Counted from the stretch's first letter, positions 9,584 through 17,573 are shown. The stretch: DNA of 64,000 nucleotides from Fulvivirga imtechensis AK7 (GCF_000331535.1 NZ_AMZN01000051.1:1-64000); one strand, 5' to 3'. Program-made: numbers and translations. Notes: generated by a model from the sequence alone, not told the origin.

Positions 9584-11102
9584 ATACTTTCTCTTCCCGT
9601 TTGTTTGACGCTAAACTGAAATAATAAATTACTCCACCAACGAGCAGTGAGCTCAATATGGCAAATGTTGAAGCAATGGCGGGGTTGTTTACCGGTTCTT
9701 TCATGTAGGGAGTTATTTGCCCATAATAAACGCCAAAATGCACAATTATAGCCGTAATTGATGCTGAAAATACTGCTGTTAGTGAAGATTTCTTTAAAAA
9801 TGTGCCAAAAAGCACCGGCACAAAGGCAGCGGAAAAGTAGGCATACACGCCATTTTGAGCGAAAATAGCAACACTGAGGTTAGGGTTTTTCAGTTGCTCA
9901 TACGAGAGCCCAAAGCTGACAAATGCCAAAGCCACAATCACCATTTTGTTGATGAATACCTGCTTTTTATGTTCATGAAAGCCCAGGTGTTTCCCCACCA
10001 AAGGATCGAGAAGGTCGGCTGTGATGGTGGTGCTTAACGATTGTACCAGCCCTTCCAATGTAGAGAGCCCTGCTGAGATCAGCCCCAATATCACCATGAT
10101 ACCCACATAAACAGGGAATTTACTTACCACATAAGCAGAAATCAGGCTATCCATAGGCATGGGTTCTCCGTTAACGGTCAGGTCGGGAAAATATAGCCTG
10201 ACATATAACCCGGTGAATACGACAGCGAAAAAAATGATCAAGGTGATAATACTGACAGTAAGGTATTTATTTACATCACTGTCTTTTTTCAATAGCAGGC
10301 TTTTGGTCATAATATGGGGCTGGCATACAATGGCTATTCCTATGATAAACTGGCAAAAGATGATTTCAAAATAATCGCGGAATAAGAAGCTGTCGGGGTT
10401 GACAGGCTTCACCAATTGCTCGTCAATGGCCTGAAGTTGTCCAATGAATCCATCTATTCCCTTTTCAAAATAACTAGTGCCGGATGACAGAAGGATGATA
10501 GCGACTACCAACATAAGTGTGGCCTGGATTGCATTGGTATATACCAGGGAATTGGCGCCACCAAACATCATATAGCCAAATACAAATGCGATGACGGCAG
10601 CCAGCACCCATACGGGTTCGGCATTCAGGGCGCTGGAAAGCACCTGAGTGAGTCCCACACAGATCAAAACGATGAAGGTGATCAATAGGAATGACAGAAA
10701 GGCAAAAAAGATAGAATACCTCTGGCTGTTGTACATTTTTCCTATCCATTGAGCCATGGTTAGCGCCTTTACCGTAGCGCCATATTTTCGAAAACCCTTC
10801 GTCATTACAATAAGAGAGATGTAAATAGCCAGTGGCATAACTACAGCAAAGGAGATGACACCGCTGATCCCATAAAGCGCGATGAACCCCGGGTTGATAA
10901 TAAAGGTGGCGGCACTGGTCATGGAAGCTGCCAGCGCCAACCCAACCGCCACCGGCGAGAAACCAATTGTGCCCAGGGCATAATCACTGATGTTTTGGGT
11001 TCTGCGTGCCCCTCTGATCACAAACAACAGCACCACGGCTATGTAAACAATGATCAGGACCCACGTGGCTATTATTTGTTCATTAGAAGCGAGGTCATTC
11101 AT
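9573..11102 (-). CDS. Sodium/solute symporter (SSS family)
   Basis: A 509-residue inner-membrane transporter with about thirteen hydrophobic segments. The early AASMTSAATFIINPGFIALYG segment and the later GLISAGLSTLEGLVQSLS segment are typical of sodium:solute symporters (PutP/acetate-permease-like). Located between the KAS III-like gene (3-bp gap) and the acyl-CoA ligase gene (11-bp overlap), it most likely imports the carboxylate that the ligase activates. The solute is not identifiable by eye. Confidence 0.9.
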   Translation of the reverse strand: MNDLASNEQIIATWVLIIVYIAVVLLFVIRGARRTQNISDYALGTIGFSPVAVGLALAASMTSAATFIINPGFIALYGISGVISFAVVMPLAIYISLIVMTKGFRKYGATVKALTMAQWIGKMYNSQRYSIFFAFLSFLLITFIVLICVGLTQVLSSALNAEPVWVLAAVIAFVFGYMMFGGANSLVYTNAIQATLMLVVAIILLSSGTSYFEKGIDGFIGQLQAIDEQLVKPVNPDSFLFRDYFEIIFCQFIIGIAIVCQPHIMTKSLLLKKDSDVNKYLTVSIITLIIFFAVVFTGLYVRLYFPDLTVNGEPMPMDSLISAYVVSKFPVYVGIMVILGLISAGLSTLEGLVQSLSTTITADLLDPLVGKHLGFHEHKKQVFINKMVIVALAFVSFGLSYEQLKNPNLSVAIFAQNGVYAYFSAAFVPVLFGTFLKKSSLTAVFSASITAIIVHFGVYYGQITPYMKEPVNNPAIASTFAILSSLLVGGVIYYFSLASNKREEKVYVH

Positions 11103-11105
11103 ATT

Positions 11106-12095
11106 TTAATACTTTATAGCCGCACAGGCGAAAGCCAACCCGCCACCGGAGCCTATCAAAAACAACATATCTCCACGCTGGATCTTGCCATTTTCAATGG
11201 CATCGTTCAAAGCCATGGGAATACAGGCCGATCCGGTATAGCCATAATACTTCATGATCTTATGCGCCTTGCTGCGGTCTACACCCAAACGGTCCATTGT
11301 TTCATCGATAGAGTTGAAATTCAGTTGGGTGATCAGGTATTGGTCAATATCATCGGGTGTGATGCCGAGCCGTTCACACATCTTCAATGTCATCTCCGTC
11401 CACATCACCGGATTGATCTCTTTAGGGAACTTATGTACAAACTTCAACTTATGATCCATCCTGCTGATCACATCGGCATTCACCGGTTCATGTGAGCCAC
11501 CACTGTAGATGCCCATCCACCCGTTGTATTCACCCTTGGTTTTTAGCTCGCTGGTGATAAAACCATTGTCACTGTTGTTCTCGGCTGATAGTATTACTGC
11601 ACCTGCACCGTCTGCAAAGAGCGTGACTGTTTTTTTATCAGACATATTGAGGTGTTTGCTCATGGCGTATCCGCCCAGCACCAATATGTTGTTGTACCGT
11701 TCATCAGCGGTAATATACTTTGCTGCTACATCAAAGGCAGTTACAAAACCGGCACAGGCAGTGTTGAGGTCGAAAGTGCCGGCATTGACAGCGCCAAGCC
11801 GGTCTTGCAGCACGGCAGCGGTGGAGGGGGAGATGTACTCCGGTGTATCCGTAGCTACTATGATCAGGTCGAGGTCACTGGCATTCAGGACGGCCCGCTG
11901 GAGTGCCTGCTCGCTGGCGCGTTGGCACAGGTCAGCTACCGACTCATTTTCTGCACACCATCGCCTTTCATAGATATTTACATTCTCTCTTAACCACCCG
12001 TCTACATCTTCCCGCAGAAGTTCAGAGAAATAGCTGTTAGGGATTACCTTTTCAGGTACATAGGCACCTGTGGATCTTATAATTGCTTTGCGCAT
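11106..12095 (-). CDS. KAS III-like (FabH-like) protein with non-canonical triad
   Basis: A 329-residue thiolase-fold protein from the ATG at 12095 (MRKAIIRSTG); an upstream in-frame start at 12143 would overlap the reductase gene. The active-site Cys114 is present in DLNTACAGF and the C-terminal GSGGGLAFACA loop is recognisable. However, the catalytic His of the usual HQAN motif is Thr256 (ITQLN), and the Asn of the usual GNTS motif is Tyr286 (GYTGSA). Canonical KAS III uses Cys-His-Asn for decarboxylative condensation, so this protein probably does a different reaction, for example acyl transfer, or non-decarboxylative condensation. It is the second gene of the operon. Confidence 0.85.
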   Translation of the reverse strand: MRKAIIRSTGAYVPEKVIPNSYFSELLREDVDGWLRENVNIYERRWCAENESVADLCQRASEQALQRAVLNASDLDLIIVATDTPEYISPSTAAVLQDRLGAVNAGTFDLNTACAGFVTAFDVAAKYITADERYNNILVLGGYAMSKHLNMSDKKTVTLFADGAGAVILSAENNSDNGFITSELKTKGEYNGWMGIYSGGSHEPVNADVISRMDHKLKFVHKFPKEINPVMWTEMTLKMCERLGITPDDIDQYLITQLNFNSIDETMDRLGVDRSKAHKIMKYYGYTGSACIPMALNDAIENGKIQRGDMLFLIGSGGGLAFACAAIKY

Positions 12096-12117
12096 ATATT
12101 CTTTGATTTCAGAATAG

Positions 12118-12858
12118 TTAAATTGAAACAGCCCCGTCCACACTCAACACTGTGCCACTGATAAATGCAGCATCGCTTGAGGCAAGAAAGGCGTAGGCAT
12201 TGGCGATATCTTCAGGCTTTCCGAGCCTGCCCAGCGGTGTTTTGCCTACCATCATATTGATCACCTTCTCTGGGATGGTCTGTATCATGTCTGTGGCAAT
12301 GAAACCGGGGGCCACAGCATTGACGGTGATATTATATTTGCCCAACTCCTTGGCCAGCGTTTTGGTCATGCCTATGAGTCCGGACTTAGTGGCGGCATAA
12401 TTGGCCTGGCCGAAATTGCCGTAAAGCCCCACCACAGAGGAGGTGTTGATGATACAACCAGCGCCTTGTTCAATCATGTGCGGTACTACAGCCTGAGTGC
12501 AGTTGAATACCCCTGTAAGATTGACATCGATCACCTGCTGCCACTCGGCCAAAGTCATTTTTTTGATCGTGGCGTCACGCGTGATACCCGCATTATTGAT
12601 GAGGATATCTATTTTTTTATAGGTATTTATTACCAGTTCTGTAGCACGGACAACTGATTCCGGGCTTGTGGTATCTACTTTTATAAAGCTGATACTGCCA
12701 TTTCCTTTCAGGCTTTCCAGGGCGTGCTGGCCGGCATCATCGCTGATGTCCCATATCACCACCTGAGCCCCTTCTGTTAAAAACTTACTGGCGGAGGCAA
12801 AACCTATTCCTCGTGCACCGCCTGTAATGATGGCTACTTTATCTTTTAATTTTTTCAT
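12118..12858 (-). CDS. fabG: FabG-like 3-oxoacyl reductase (SDR)
   Basis: A 246-residue classical short-chain dehydrogenase. It has the NAD(P) motif TGGARGIG (13-20), NNAG, catalytic Ser in NTSSVVG and YAATK with Tyr and Lys, and the C-terminal SVDGAVSI. Close to 3-oxoacyl-ACP reductase and acetoacetyl-CoA reductase; the two are not separable here. It heads an operon with a KAS III-like protein, symporter, acyl-CoA ligase and hydrolase, so it is probably a pathway-specific paralogue rather than the housekeeping fatty-acid enzyme. The gap to the next gene start is 22 bp. Confidence 0.88.
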   Translation of the reverse strand: MKKLKDKVAIITGGARGIGFASASKFLTEGAQVVIWDISDDAGQHALESLKGNGSISFIKVDTTSPESVVRATELVINTYKKIDILINNAGITRDATIKKMTLAEWQQVIDVNLTGVFNCTQAVVPHMIEQGAGCIINTSSVVGLYGNFGQANYAATKSGLIGMTKTLAKELGKYNITVNAVAPGFIATDMIQTIPEKVINMMVGKTPLGRLGKPEDIANAYAFLASSDAAFISGTVLSVDGAVSI

Positions 12859-13374
12859 GCTTTTCTACTTTGATGATCCAAAATAGGGTATTGAAGACAG
12901 AGCTTCAGTTGGGGATAAAATTGGTGTGTGTTGACTTTTTTGATTATGTTGCTGGAGTTTTATTTTAATTGCTGATTTACAGTGATTTAAAATTGATTTA
13001 TGAGGGGTGGACTTTAAAAGTTCAATTAGACATTTTCCGCTACTAATGAATTTTAATGTATACCTGATCGGGTATATTTTTGATCAGACGTGGTATGTTT
13101 ATACAAGAGCTAAAGTATATATGTATGACCGGTGGGCCGGATTGTACGCTCCGCTTTTTGGCACTTCACAAGCCTGGACCTTTGACTTTGAGTTTCCTTA
13201 TAGACCCTTATTAGTGAATTTTACTCCTTTTTATAGGTAAAATTACCTATGCCTTAATAGTTGAAAACCTTTCTTTTGCTTCAAAAAAGCCGTTTATGAC
13301 ATTTTAGGGGAATAATCCCCGGGCAGAAATTTATTTTTCATTTGTAAGTTGCATTGTCAATAGAAATCAATTTT
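12859..13374. other. Intergenic region with repeat fragment and small hairpin
   Basis: Divergent region between the fabG operon and the small genes to its right. It holds a 25-bp fragment of the mobile element (13144-13168) and a perfect GGGGA-ATAA-TCCCC hairpin (13307-13320), 55 bp before the start at 13375. No convincing TAnnTTTG promoter was found. An open frame at 13007-13240 runs through the repeat fragment and looks non-coding. Confidence 0.5.
13144..13168. repeat. 25-bp fragment of the 144-bp mobile element
   Basis: GTACGCTCCGCTTTTTGGCA plus CTTCA is identical to 2492-2516 inside element copy 1. Neither terminal inverted repeat nor target duplication is present, so this is a decayed relic or a chance-retained core. 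Confidence 0.6.
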
Positions 13375-13644
13375 ATGAAGACTATTCTATTTGTTGTGTT
13401 GGTTGGAACTATGGGTCTTTCACCTATGCCTGATGCAGATGATCACGGGGTGCAAATACAGCACTCCTCAGCGGCTAAACCTTCCAGCTCGTCCTCCTCT
13501 AAGAGGGCAAAGAACATGGAACTTTCTTTAACAAATAAAGAAGATGCTGTAATCAGCAGGCAACAGGAGATTGAAGGGTATAGAACAAGAGGCCGGATCC
13601 ACCTGTTGAATAATGGCTACCCCGGAAGCAAAAGCGTGAACTGA
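13375..13644 (+). CDS. Small secreted protein of unknown function
   Basis: About 89 residues from the ATG at 13375 (an in-frame start exists at 13354). The N terminus MKTILFVVLVGTMGLS resembles a signal peptide. It is followed by a serine-rich stretch (KPSSSSSSKRAK) and a charged region. No family recognised. It begins a run of three short same-strand genes. Confidence 0.5.
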   Translation: MKTILFVVLVGTMGLSPMPDADDHGVQIQHSSAAKPSSSSSSKRAKNMELSLTNKEDAVISRQQEIEGYRTRGRIHLLNNGYPGSKSVN

Positions 13645-13673
13645 AATAATGTAGAACCAAATTTTTTAATGTA

Positions 13674-13907
13674 ATGGAAGAAGCACGAAGCATACTCATT
13701 ACCTACAGAGGCAATATGAAAGGCCAGCGGTATATGGTAGATACTGGTAAAAGAGAGGTTCATGACCTGTTTAACGTCAAAACTAACTGCCAGATCAATG
13801 ATATAATGGAAGATGGTGGAGACAGACCTTTTCCCTCTTTAATTTCTGCCCATAAAGCAGGTTATCGTGACTGCATCTGGTGTATCGGAGGTTCAAGACG
13901 AGATTAG
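13674..13907 (+). CDS. Small unknown protein with CxxC near C terminus
   Basis: 77 residues, soluble, beginning MEEARSILITYRGNMKGQRY. The C terminus ends DCIWCIGGSRRD, with a CxxC pair that could bind metal or be redox-active. It is 29 bp after the preceding small gene and on the same strand. Family not recognised; coding status rests on the open frame, context and non-random composition. Confidence 0.45.
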   Translation: MEEARSILITYRGNMKGQRYMVDTGKREVHDLFNVKTNCQINDIMEDGGDRPFPSLISAHKAGYRDCIWCIGGSRRD

Positions 13908-13984
13908 TTTTGGGTTGGGTGATCCAAGCGAATGGATGGGATGGTTAATATAGCCTCCCGTTCATTTTATTTTATTAAAGGATA

Positions 13985-14053
13985 AAAAGGTCTTTTTATT
14001 TTTATTTATCAAATCCAGTCTGTATTTTTGAATAAATGAATTAAAGACCTTTT
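13985..14053 (+). promoter_or_regulatory. Inverted repeat in the leader of the small membrane protein gene
   Basis: AAAAGGTCTTT (13985-13995) and its exact complement AAAGACCTTTT (14043-14053) are separated by 47 bp of AT-rich sequence, ending 14 bp before the ATG at 14068. It could be an operator pair or an RNA stem. Function is unknown. Confidence 0.35.
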
Positions 14054-14067
14054 AATCTTTTAATGAA

Positions 14068-14358
14068 ATGGGAGCATTAATAAGACGTTATAACAGTTGG
14101 ACAGAGACACTGGAATTTAACAGATTGCTGGTCATGGCAGTCATTATCCTGATACATACATGCGTGGTGGTGCCGCCCACATTACTTCTTATGCTCCATG
14201 CAGATGCCGGGGCCATACCTTACCTGGTCATGACCATTTTTTCATTTATGATCCTGGTTTCTAACCTGGCCGTAATGCCTACACGTGTTACCATTTCAAT
14301 TTTTGTATTGAGCACGATAGCTCATCTGATGATCGTAATTTATTGCCTGGTAGGGTAG
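14068..14358 (+). CDS. Small three-helix membrane protein, unknown function
   Basis: 96 residues with a polar N terminus (MGALIRRYNSWTE) and three hydrophobic segments at about 20-42, 50-68 and 73-95. No known motif. It is followed directly by a strong terminator (14394-14431), which supports it being a transcribed gene. It lies next to the NO/O2-response cluster, but no functional link can be shown. Confidence 0.6.
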   Translation: MGALIRRYNSWTETLEFNRLLVMAVIILIHTCVVVPPTLLLMLHADAGAIPYLVMTIFSFMILVSNLAVMPTRVTISIFVLSTIAHLMIVIYCLVG

Positions 14359-14393
14359 TTGTAAATATTAACTTAATCCTTTTAGTTTTTAAT

Positions 14394-14431
14394 GGCTGTC
14401 ATCTATGCCGTCTGATGGCAGCCGTTTTTTT
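14394..14431 (+). terminator. Intrinsic terminator
   Basis: GGCTGTCAT (14394-14402), a 12-nt loop, ATGGCAGCC (14415-14423), then a T tract. One G-T pair in a 9-bp stem. It ends the gene at 14068-14358; the truncated haemoglobin gene converges from the other side. Confidence 0.8.
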
Positions 14432-14437
14432 AGCCTT

Positions 14438-14827
14438 TCATAATAGAGGTTGACTTCCTGACTGGCGATAGGCGTTGATTTTCTTTTGAAACATTTCAGA
14501 CATCAGATAGGCACGGTTTTTTGCTTCTTCAGCTTTCGGTCCGCTAAAGAATTCATCAATAGTTTGGTTGAAGAGGTGCAGCCATTGTGTAAAATGTTTA
14601 TCAGACACAGGTAAATCATAATGTTTGAGGAAAGGGCTCCCCTTATAGGTTTGACTGGCAAATAGCACCGAGTCCCAGAAGGTGTACATTTTCTGAAGGT
14701 GAGGGTGCCAGTGTCCCCTGATCCTGCTTTCGAAAACCGGACCCAGAAGGTCATCATGCCTGACCTTCAGGTAAAAATGGTCTACCAGGATCTTTATTTC
14801 AGCTAGTCCCTTAATGTCAACAGCCAT
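14438..14827 (-). CDS. Group III truncated haemoglobin
   Basis: 129 residues, the size of a group III (trHbP/Ctb-type) truncated haemoglobin. Recognisable parts are the B helix LVDHFYLKVRHDDLLGPVF, the HWHPHLQKMYTFW region and the proximal haem ligand His78 in DKHFTQWLHLF. Group III globins in other bacteria respond to NO or modulate O2 supply. It is directly downstream of an Rrf2 regulator and a hemerythrin gene on the same strand (2-3 bp gaps), so it is very likely co-transcribed and under that regulator. Confidence 0.88.
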   Translation of the reverse strand: MAVDIKGLAEIKILVDHFYLKVRHDDLLGPVFESRIRGHWHPHLQKMYTFWDSVLFASQTYKGSPFLKHYDLPVSDKHFTQWLHLFNQTIDEFFSGPKAEEAKNRAYLMSEMFQKKINAYRQSGSQPLL

Positions 14828-14829
14828 AA

Positions 14830-15261
14830 TTAAGTTTTTAGAAATACAAGTCCTTTGTCCAGATCCTTGGCAATGTGCTGAATGGAAGTCTTTTCCAGCA
14901 TAATGCGTAATGACTCGCGGATACTTTTAAATTCATTGTGTATCGGGCACGGCTTTTTTTCAGAGCAAACGTCAACCCCCAGTCCGCAGCCTGTAAATAG
15001 CTTATCACCATCAATGGCAGTTACAATATCGATAAGACGAATATCGTGGGCTCCTTCTTCCACATAAAATCCACCATGTGGGCCTTTTGTAGATTTAACA
15101 ATGCCCAACCGGCTCAGGTTCTGAAGTATTTTGGCAGTAAATGGCTCGGGCGCTTTAATGTGTTTGCAGATATCCTTAATACCTGCTTTTTTGCCTGATG
15201 AACTGACCGAAACAATATATATGACGGCCCTTATGCCATATTCACATGCCTTTGAAAACAT
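14830..15261 (-). CDS. Rrf2-family regulator, NsrR/IscR-like with three Cys
   Basis: 143 residues. An N-terminal winged helix (MFSKACEYGIRAVIYI, then DICKHIKAPEPFTAKILQNL) is followed by the Fe-S ligand segment with Cys92, Cys99 and Cys105 (GCGLGVDVC...KPC). Rrf2 proteins with this layout sense NO, O2 or Fe-S status through a [2Fe-2S] or [4Fe-4S] cluster. It sits between the hemerythrin and truncated haemoglobin genes, which favours a nitric-oxide-sensing (NsrR-like) role. Whether it also controls the divergent MFS gene is open. Confidence 0.85.
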   Translation of the reverse strand: MFSKACEYGIRAVIYIVSVSSSGKKAGIKDICKHIKAPEPFTAKILQNLSRLGIVKSTKGPHGGFYVEEGAHDIRLIDIVTAIDGDKLFTGCGLGVDVCSEKKPCPIHNEFKSIRESLRIMLEKTSIQHIAKDLDKGLVFLKT

Positions 15262-15264
15262 TCT

Positions 15265-15753
15265 CTATTTCTTTTTATCCCAAAAAACATCATTCCATTC
15301 ATCTTTAAAAGAGATATGTTCATTATTTATTTCATTCCCGAGCTTGTCAAGTGCTGCTTCCGAACACACCTCTTGTATATGATTGAAGAGTTCACGTTCT
15401 TCAAAACGAATATGATTTTCCAGCAGCTCTTCGATCAATCCCAGGCTCACCTCACACTTTTCAGGTTTTGATTCCAGTTGGTTGTAAAGCTTTCTTAGCT
15501 TTCTATGCTGACTCAGCGCCTTTTTTATTAAAGGATCTTGTTCATCTAAAAGAGTGAATACCATACGTTCTTCCCAGGCAAAGTGATCAAAGAGGTGTTC
15601 TGAAAAATAGTACTGTACATAGTTTTGCATCCTTCCAGGGGAGATACCTCTGTTGAAACCTGTTCTTATTTTCCAGCATAATAACAGACCAAAGTGATGA
15701 TCTTTTGATAAAGCTACCAGTGAGGGATGTCTTCTAATGGGTGTTCTATTCAT
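15265..15753 (-). CDS. Hemerythrin-like (HHE) protein
   Basis: About 162 residues from the ATG at 15753 (MNRTPIRRHPS); a start at 15768 is also possible. A four-helix hemerythrin fold is indicated by SKDHHFG, HFAWEERMVF, QHRKLRKLY and HIRFEERELFNHI, supplying His and Glu ligands for a di-iron site. Such proteins bind O2 or NO, or help repair nitrosatively damaged iron centres (RIC/YtfE family). First gene of the three-gene unit with the Rrf2 regulator and truncated haemoglobin. Confidence 0.82.
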   Translation of the reverse strand: MNRTPIRRHPSLVALSKDHHFGLLLCWKIRTGFNRGISPGRMQNYVQYYFSEHLFDHFAWEERMVFTLLDEQDPLIKKALSQHRKLRKLYNQLESKPEKCEVSLGLIEELLENHIRFEERELFNHIQEVCSEAALDKLGNEINNEHISFKDEWNDVFWDKKK

Positions 15754-15848
15754 ACTTGCACAAATCATTTCCGGGTACGCTCAGCGCAAATATAACGTTA
15801 GTGAATAGAAGATAAAAAAGTCCTGTAAGTTAGTTTGATAAAAACTGT

Positions 15849-15879
15849 GAGATTTGGAAGGAGATCGATGTCAAATCTC
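15849..15879. promoter_or_regulatory. Inverted repeat upstream of the MFS gene
   Basis: GAGATTTG (15849-15856), 15 bp, CAAATCTC (15872-15879): a perfect 8-bp inverted repeat 12 bp before the MFS start, in the region divergent from the hemerythrin operon. It may be an operator or an RNA hairpin covering the start. Confidence 0.4.
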
Positions 15880-15891
15880 TAAATTTAAGCG

Positions 15892-17073
15892 ATGAAGGTA
15901 ATTAGCCGAACGGTTTGGGTACTGTCCCTTGTCAGTTTTTTTACAGACATTTCAAGCGAAATGCTGTATCCGGTGATGCCTTTGTATTTAAAGAGCATCG
16001 GTTTTTCAGTTGTTCTGATCGGAGTGTTAGAAGGCTTTGCAGAAGCCACAGCAGGATTGAGCAAAGGTTATTTTGGTAAATTATCGGATGTACAGGGAAA
16101 GAGGCTGCCTTTTGTGCAGCTTGGATATGCTCTTAGCGCCATATCAAAACCCATGATGGCAGTTTTAACGTGGCCTTGGTGGATATTTTCTGCCAGAACG
16201 ATCGATAGATTAGGTAAGGGAGTCAGAACGGGGGCCAGGGACGCCCTATTGGCAGGAGAGGCGCCAGGCAGATCACGCGGTGAAGTATTTGGTTTTCACC
16301 GGACTATGGATACTTTTGGAGCGGCATTGGGTCCTACGCTAGCGCTTGTTTTTTTGTACTTAAATCCAGGTTCGTACCATATGCTGTTTTACCTGGCGTT
16401 CATTCCGGGTGTAGCAGGTGTGTTGGGTACCCTGGCCATTAAAGAAAAGAAGATCAATATTGTCAGAAAGAAGGCGGTGTCTTTTTTTAGCTTCATTCGC
16501 TATCTCCCCACAAGTAGTGCCGCGTATAAGAAGTTGCTATCAGGCCTTTTGGTATTTACCTTGTTCAATAGTTCTGATGTTTTCCTTCTTCTTATGCTCA
16601 AACATCACGGAATTAGCGATACTATGCTCATAGGTATGTACATTTTTTACAATCTTATTTTTGCTGTATTTGCTTACCCCCTTGGAAAAGTGGCGGACAA
16701 TATCGGTCTTAAAAAAATGTTTATTGCAGGCTTGGCCTTCTTTAGCATAGTCTATTTTGGTATGGCATATTTTAAAGATCAGGAAATGTTTTTTGTTCTG
16801 TTCTTTTTATACGGTGTCTATGCGGCTTGCACAGAGGGTGTTTCCAAGGCATGGATAAGCAATACCTGTAAAAAGGAAGATATGGCAACGGCAATAGGTA
16901 CCTACGAGGCTTTTCGAAGTATTGCCACATTACTGGCCAGCTCGCTTGCAGGACTCATATGGTTTTATGTTAGTCCGAAGGCCACCTTTATTACAACAGC
17001 AGTGGCGGTTTCCCTTTTAATCATTTACTTCATCAACATTGAAGAAGTGCATAGTTCGGCAGATCATACCTAA
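15892..17073 (+). CDS. MFS transporter
   Basis: 393 residues, about twelve transmembrane segments. The segment TWPWWIFSARTIDRLGKGVRTGARDALL and DRLGKGVR/GEVFGFHRTMDTFGA resemble a group of uncharacterised major-facilitator permeases. It is divergent from the hemerythrin/Rrf2/truncated-haemoglobin unit, so it may export or import something connected with NO or oxygen stress; this is inference. Its TAA stop (17071-17073) is the first part of the TAAGTA duplication flanking the mobile element. Confidence 0.82.
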   Translation: MKVISRTVWVLSLVSFFTDISSEMLYPVMPLYLKSIGFSVVLIGVLEGFAEATAGLSKGYFGKLSDVQGKRLPFVQLGYALSAISKPMMAVLTWPWWIFSARTIDRLGKGVRTGARDALLAGEAPGRSRGEVFGFHRTMDTFGAALGPTLALVFLYLNPGSYHMLFYLAFIPGVAGVLGTLAIKEKKINIVRKKAVSFFSFIRYLPTSSAAYKKLLSGLLVFTLFNSSDVFLLLMLKHHGISDTMLIGMYIFYNLIFAVFAYPLGKVADNIGLKKMFIAGLAFFSIVYFGMAYFKDQEMFFVLFFLYGVYAACTEGVSKAWISNTCKKEDMATAIGTYEAFRSIATLLASSLAGLIWFYVSPKATFITTAVAVSLLIIYFINIEEVHSSADHT

Positions 17074-17188
17074 GTAGTGGCTTTAAGAAAACATTCTCGC
17101 CAAAGGGCGGACGAAGTCCCAAAAGCGGAGTTCCGTACAGTTGTACCAATATACTGATAGTCAGATAATTATTCAATTCCCTGCTTCA

Positions 17189-17333
17189 GTCATCCCGTCT
17201 GTCCCGAGCCAGGACTCGGGGGAAGATCCTGGATCTCCTCTCTACTGGCTGTGACTGAACTTCAGCCTCTGCCAACGGATCAGGGGGATCCTGAATATTT
17301 TCTCCGTTGCTCTGCGAAAATTTCAGCATGACG
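17189..17333. repeat. Palindromic GTCATCCC...GCATGAC repeat inside element copy 2
   Basis: Bounded by GTCATCCC (17189) and GCATGAC (17333), with internal hairpin CCCGAG-N6-CTCGGG (17203-17220) and inverted GATCCTG / GGGATCCTGAA blocks. It belongs to the class of palindromic intergenic repeats also represented at 41277-41363. Confidence 0.55.
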
Positions 17334-17361
17334 TGGTGGTTTATGATTGCTGTTGCTCCTC

Positions 17362-17437
17362 TGCTTCCTCTGTGGTTAATGATGGTGTAATGTCATTATC
17401 CTCAAAATCAACTAAAAAAGTTGTTGGATGCCTCGGA
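17362..17437. repeat. Intergenic repeat, copy 2 of the family at 12-111
   Basis: Shares ATGGTGTAATGTCATTATCC and TCAAAATCAACT...AAAGTTGTTGG...CCTCGG with the window start. It lies just before the right part of the split mobile element. Confidence 0.6.
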
Positions 17438-17573
17438 TGAGCATTTTTGGGTTAGCGTAACGCAGACATTGGCGTTTTCTTAGAGACACTAAGTATTCAA
17501 ACATCACAGTGAACAAAATGCCTTTTAGGTGTTTATACTACTGAGCACGAAAATAATAGACGTATATGTTCCT

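Larger units (their letters stand above)
17077..17489 (+). mobile_element. MITE-like element, copy 2, split by ~300 bp of other repeats
   Basis: The left part (17077-17138) begins GTGGCTTTAAGAAAAC and the right part (17438-17489) ends GTTTTCTTAGAGACAC. It is flanked by perfect TAAGTA repeats at 17071-17076 and 17490-17495; the first contains the MFS gene's TAA stop. This copy has one GTGGCTTTAAGAAAAC unit where the other two have a tandem pair. About 300 bp (17139-17437) made of two unrelated repeat families interrupts it. Confidence 0.8.

Noticed and set aside
10995-11973. Long plus-strand open frames opposite the symporter and KAS III genes
   Set aside because: They are antisense shadows of well-supported minus-strand genes and show no family motif.
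149-12858. A polyhydroxybutyrate pathway linking the esterase with the fabG-like gene
   Set aside because: No PhaC synthase or phasin is present, the esterase has a secretion domain, and the genes are 10 kb and several units apart.
13007-13240. 77-residue open frame
   Set aside because: It crosses the mobile-element fragment and has no protein features; composition matches intergenic DNA.
17529-17573. GTG start of the MscS gene
   Set aside because: The ATG at 17574 gives a better N terminus and the extra residues have no family counterpart.
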